A stretch of DNA of 7,470 bases, from the NCBI GenBank assembly GCA_009918225.1, contig RGEP01000090.1:1-7470 (forward strand). The letters run 5' to 3'. This stretch comes from Betaproteobacteria bacterium. Lineage in GTDB: Bacteria > Pseudomonadota > Gammaproteobacteria > Burkholderiales > Burkholderiaceae_C. Under the pieces are notes generated by a model, which worked only from the letters and a program-made list of their open reading frames with translations, did not search any database and was not told the DNA's origin. Within the stretch, counting starts at the first letter, position 1; every line of letters starts with the position of its first letter. The position numbers and the translations under genes are program-made. Shown here piece after piece: positions 5,975-7,470 of the stretch.

Positions 5975-6001
5975 CCCATCGAGAAGACCCAGGAGGGCAC
6001 C

Positions 6002-7120
6002 ATGCTCATTGGAGTGCCGCACGAGACAGCGGCTGGCGAAACCCGTGTGGCGGCAACGCCGGAAACGGTCAAGAAGTTGAAGGCGCAGGGCCACACCGTT
6101 CGCGTGCAGGCCGGGGCCGGCTTGGCCGCGAGTTGCACCGACGAGGCCTATGTGGCCGCTGGCGCGGAAATCACCGACCGCAGCGGCGCCTTTGCCGCCG
6201 ACCTGGTGCTCAAGGTGCGCAGCCCGCAGGCCGACGAACTCGGTCTGATGAAACCCGGCACCGCCCTGGTGGCCATGCTCGACCCGTTCAACCGCAGCGG
6301 CCTGGAGGCCCTGGCGGGCGCGGGCCTGACGGGCTTTGCGCTGGAAGCGGCACCCCGCACCACCCGAGCGCAGTCCATGGATGTGCTGAGTTCACAGGCC
6401 AACATTGCCGGCTACAAGGCGGTGATGATGGCGGCCAACCACTACCCGCGCTTGTTTCCGATGCTGATGACGGCCGCGGGCACCATCAAGGCCGCGCGCG
6501 TGGTGATCTTGGGTGTGGGCGTGGCGGGCTTGCAGGCCATCGCCACGGCCAAGCGCCTGGGTGCCGTGATCGAGGCCTCGGATGTGCGGCCTTCGGTGAA
6601 AGAGCAGATCGAATCTCTGGGCGGCAAGTACATCGAAGTGCCCTACGAGACCGCGGAAGAGGGCGTTGGGGGCTACGCCCGCCCCATGCCCCAGAGCTGG
6701 CTGGACCGCCAGAAGGTGGAAGTGGCCAAGCGCGTGGCGCTGGCCGATGTGGTGATCTCCACCGCCCTGATTCCCGGCCGCGCCGCACCGGTGCTGATCA
6801 CCGAAGACATGGTGCGCAGCATGAAGGCCGGCAGCGTGATCGTGGACATGGCCGCGGGCAAGGGCGCGCAAGGTTTTGACGGCAACTGCCCCTTGACCGA
6901 AGCGGGCAAGACCGTGGTCAAGCATGGCGTGACCATCGTGGGCGAAACCAACATCCCGGCCACGGTGGCAGCCGACAGCTCGGCGCTGTATGCCCGCAAC
7001 GTACTGGACTTCCTGAAGCTGGTGCTGGAGAAGGACGCCGCCCAGCTCAAGATCGACCTGGAAGACGACATCGTCAAGGCTTGCCTGGTCACGCGCGACG
7101 GCGCGGTGCTGCGCGCCTGA
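6002..7120 (+). CDS. pntAA: Proton-translocating NAD(P) transhydrogenase, subunit alpha part 1 (NAD(H)-binding domain I)
   Basis: The 372-residue protein starts at the ATG at 6002, preceded by a strong AGGAGG with 5-nt spacing; an upstream in-frame start at 5960 has no such support. It is the soluble domain I that binds NAD(H) and transfers hydride to NADP+ on the PntB domain, driven by the proton gradient. MLIGVPHETAAGETRVAATP is the classic N-terminus of the alanine dehydrogenase/PNT family. Residues 119-138 (RTTRAQSMDVLSSQANIAGY) form the mobile NAD-site loop, and GVGVAG (171-176) is the Rossmann glycine motif. Later blocks ADVVISTALIPGRAAPVLI and NIPATVAADSSALYARNVL are typical, as is the end LVTRDGAVLRA. 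Compared with E. coli and Rhodospirillum proteins as remembered, about five extra residues lie near 287-292 (AAGKGAQGFDGNC versus AAxxGGNC). It has no membrane segments, consistent with the split form. pntAB follows after 11 nt. Confidence 0.95.
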   Translation: MLIGVPHETAAGETRVAATPETVKKLKAQGHTVRVQAGAGLAASCTDEAYVAAGAEITDRSGAFAADLVLKVRSPQADELGLMKPGTALVAMLDPFNRSGLEALAGAGLTGFALEAAPRTTRAQSMDVLSSQANIAGYKAVMMAANHYPRLFPMLMTAAGTIKAARVVILGVGVAGLQAIATAKRLGAVIEASDVRPSVKEQIESLGGKYIEVPYETAEEGVGGYARPMPQSWLDRQKVEVAKRVALADVVISTALIPGRAAPVLITEDMVRSMKAGSVIVDMAAGKGAQGFDGNCPLTEAGKTVVKHGVTIVGETNIPATVAADSSALYARNVLDFLKLVLEKDAAQLKIDLEDDIVKACLVTRDGAVLRA

Positions 7121-7131
7121 AGGAGACCCTC

Positions 7132-7440
7132 ATGGAACTGATTTCACCCACGATCACCAACCTGATCATCTTCGTGCTGGCCATCTACGTGGGCTACCAC
7201 GTGGTGTGGACGGTGACCCCTGCGCTGCACACGCCGCTGATGGCGGTGACCAACGCGGTGTCGGCCATCGTCATCGTGGGCGCCATGCTGGCGGCCGCGC
7301 TGACCGAAACCGGCCTGGGCAAAACCATGGGCGTGCTGGCGGTGGCGCTGGCGGCGGTCAATGTGTTCGGTGGCTTCCTGGTGACGCGCCGGATGCTGGA
7401 GATGTTCAAGAAGAAGACGCCCGCCAAGAAGGCGGAATGA
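7132..7440 (+). CDS. pntAB: NAD(P) transhydrogenase, subunit alpha part 2 (small membrane subunit)
   Basis: The 102-residue membrane protein starts at the ATG at 7132, with AGGAG (7121-7125) directly after the pntAA stop. Three hydrophobic helices are evident at about residues 9-28, 36-57 and 65-85, separated by short loops, followed by a Lys-rich cytoplasmic tail (MFKKKTPAKKAE). The segment ALHTPLMAVTNAVSAIVIVGA is the family signature. It supplies part of membrane domain II, the proton channel, together with the N-terminal membrane part of PntB, and works with PntAA to reduce NADP+ using NADH and the proton-motive force. The 11-bp spacing to pntAA indicates one transcript and probable translational coupling. 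pntB should follow, but no start is visible in the remaining 30 bases. Confidence 0.95.
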   Translation: MELISPTITNLIIFVLAIYVGYHVVWTVTPALHTPLMAVTNAVSAIVIVGAMLAAALTETGLGKTMGVLAVALAAVNVFGGFLVTRRMLEMFKKKTPAKKAE

Positions 7441-7470
7441 CCATTCGTTGTTGACAGGCGTCTTTTCGCA

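Noticed and set aside
7451..7456. Perfect TTGACA -35 hexamer after pntAB
   Set aside because: The matching -10 would lie beyond the window, and a promoter inside the pnt operon is not expected; a chance match cannot be excluded.
1..7470. Insertion sequences, tRNA or rRNA genes, attachment sites
   Set aside because: No transposase motifs, terminal repeats, tRNA-like cloverleaf or rRNA sequence was seen; the deletion junctions carry no inserted mobile DNA.

Overview
The window looks like chromosome of a GC-rich betaproteobacterium, most likely Burkholderiales and probably near Comamonadaceae. This rests on base composition, strong third-position G/C, split PntAA/PntAB subunits and the style of the proteins. 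The genus is an inference from remembered homologues, not from a search.

Layout. A compact minus-strand unit fills positions 5843 down to 1: nudJ-like Nudix hydrolase, mnmA (tRNA 2-thiouridine synthase), anbu (proteasome-type peptidase), a transglutaminase-like protein, a circularly permuted ATP-grasp protein, and an alpha-E protein that runs off the left edge. Gaps are 0-89 bp, so one transcript is plausible. The nudJ-mnmA pairing is also found in enterobacteria. Anbu, transglutaminase, ATP-grasp and alpha-E form a known, conserved but functionally unresolved cassette, proposed from genomics to make and process a peptide or amide modification linked to an ancestral proteasome-like particle. 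On the plus strand, diverging from nudJ across a 158-bp control region, are pntAA and pntAB of the membrane proton-translocating NAD(P) transhydrogenase. pntB would be expected just beyond the right edge.

The unusual part is damage. mnmA lacks about 105-110 codons in its middle, including the second catalytic cysteine region, and the two remaining pieces are in different frames. The ATP-grasp gene lacks about 31 nt near codon 78 and is also frameshifted. The transglutaminase has the N-terminal and catalytic parts of the long family form but none of its usual large C-terminal DUF2126 region, and it runs in frame with no stop into the ATP-grasp start. All three anomalies lie in one 3-kb stretch; nudJ, anbu, alpha-E (as far as visible) and both pnt genes look intact. 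Either the assembly has errors here or this operon is decaying. By chance the shifted mnmA frame is continuous with anbu, giving a spurious 601-residue chimera. Other notable signals are a (Thr-Ala)8 hexanucleotide repeat in mnmA, a hairpin touching the ribosome-binding site of a TTG-start transglutaminase, and a strong hairpin in the pntAA leader.
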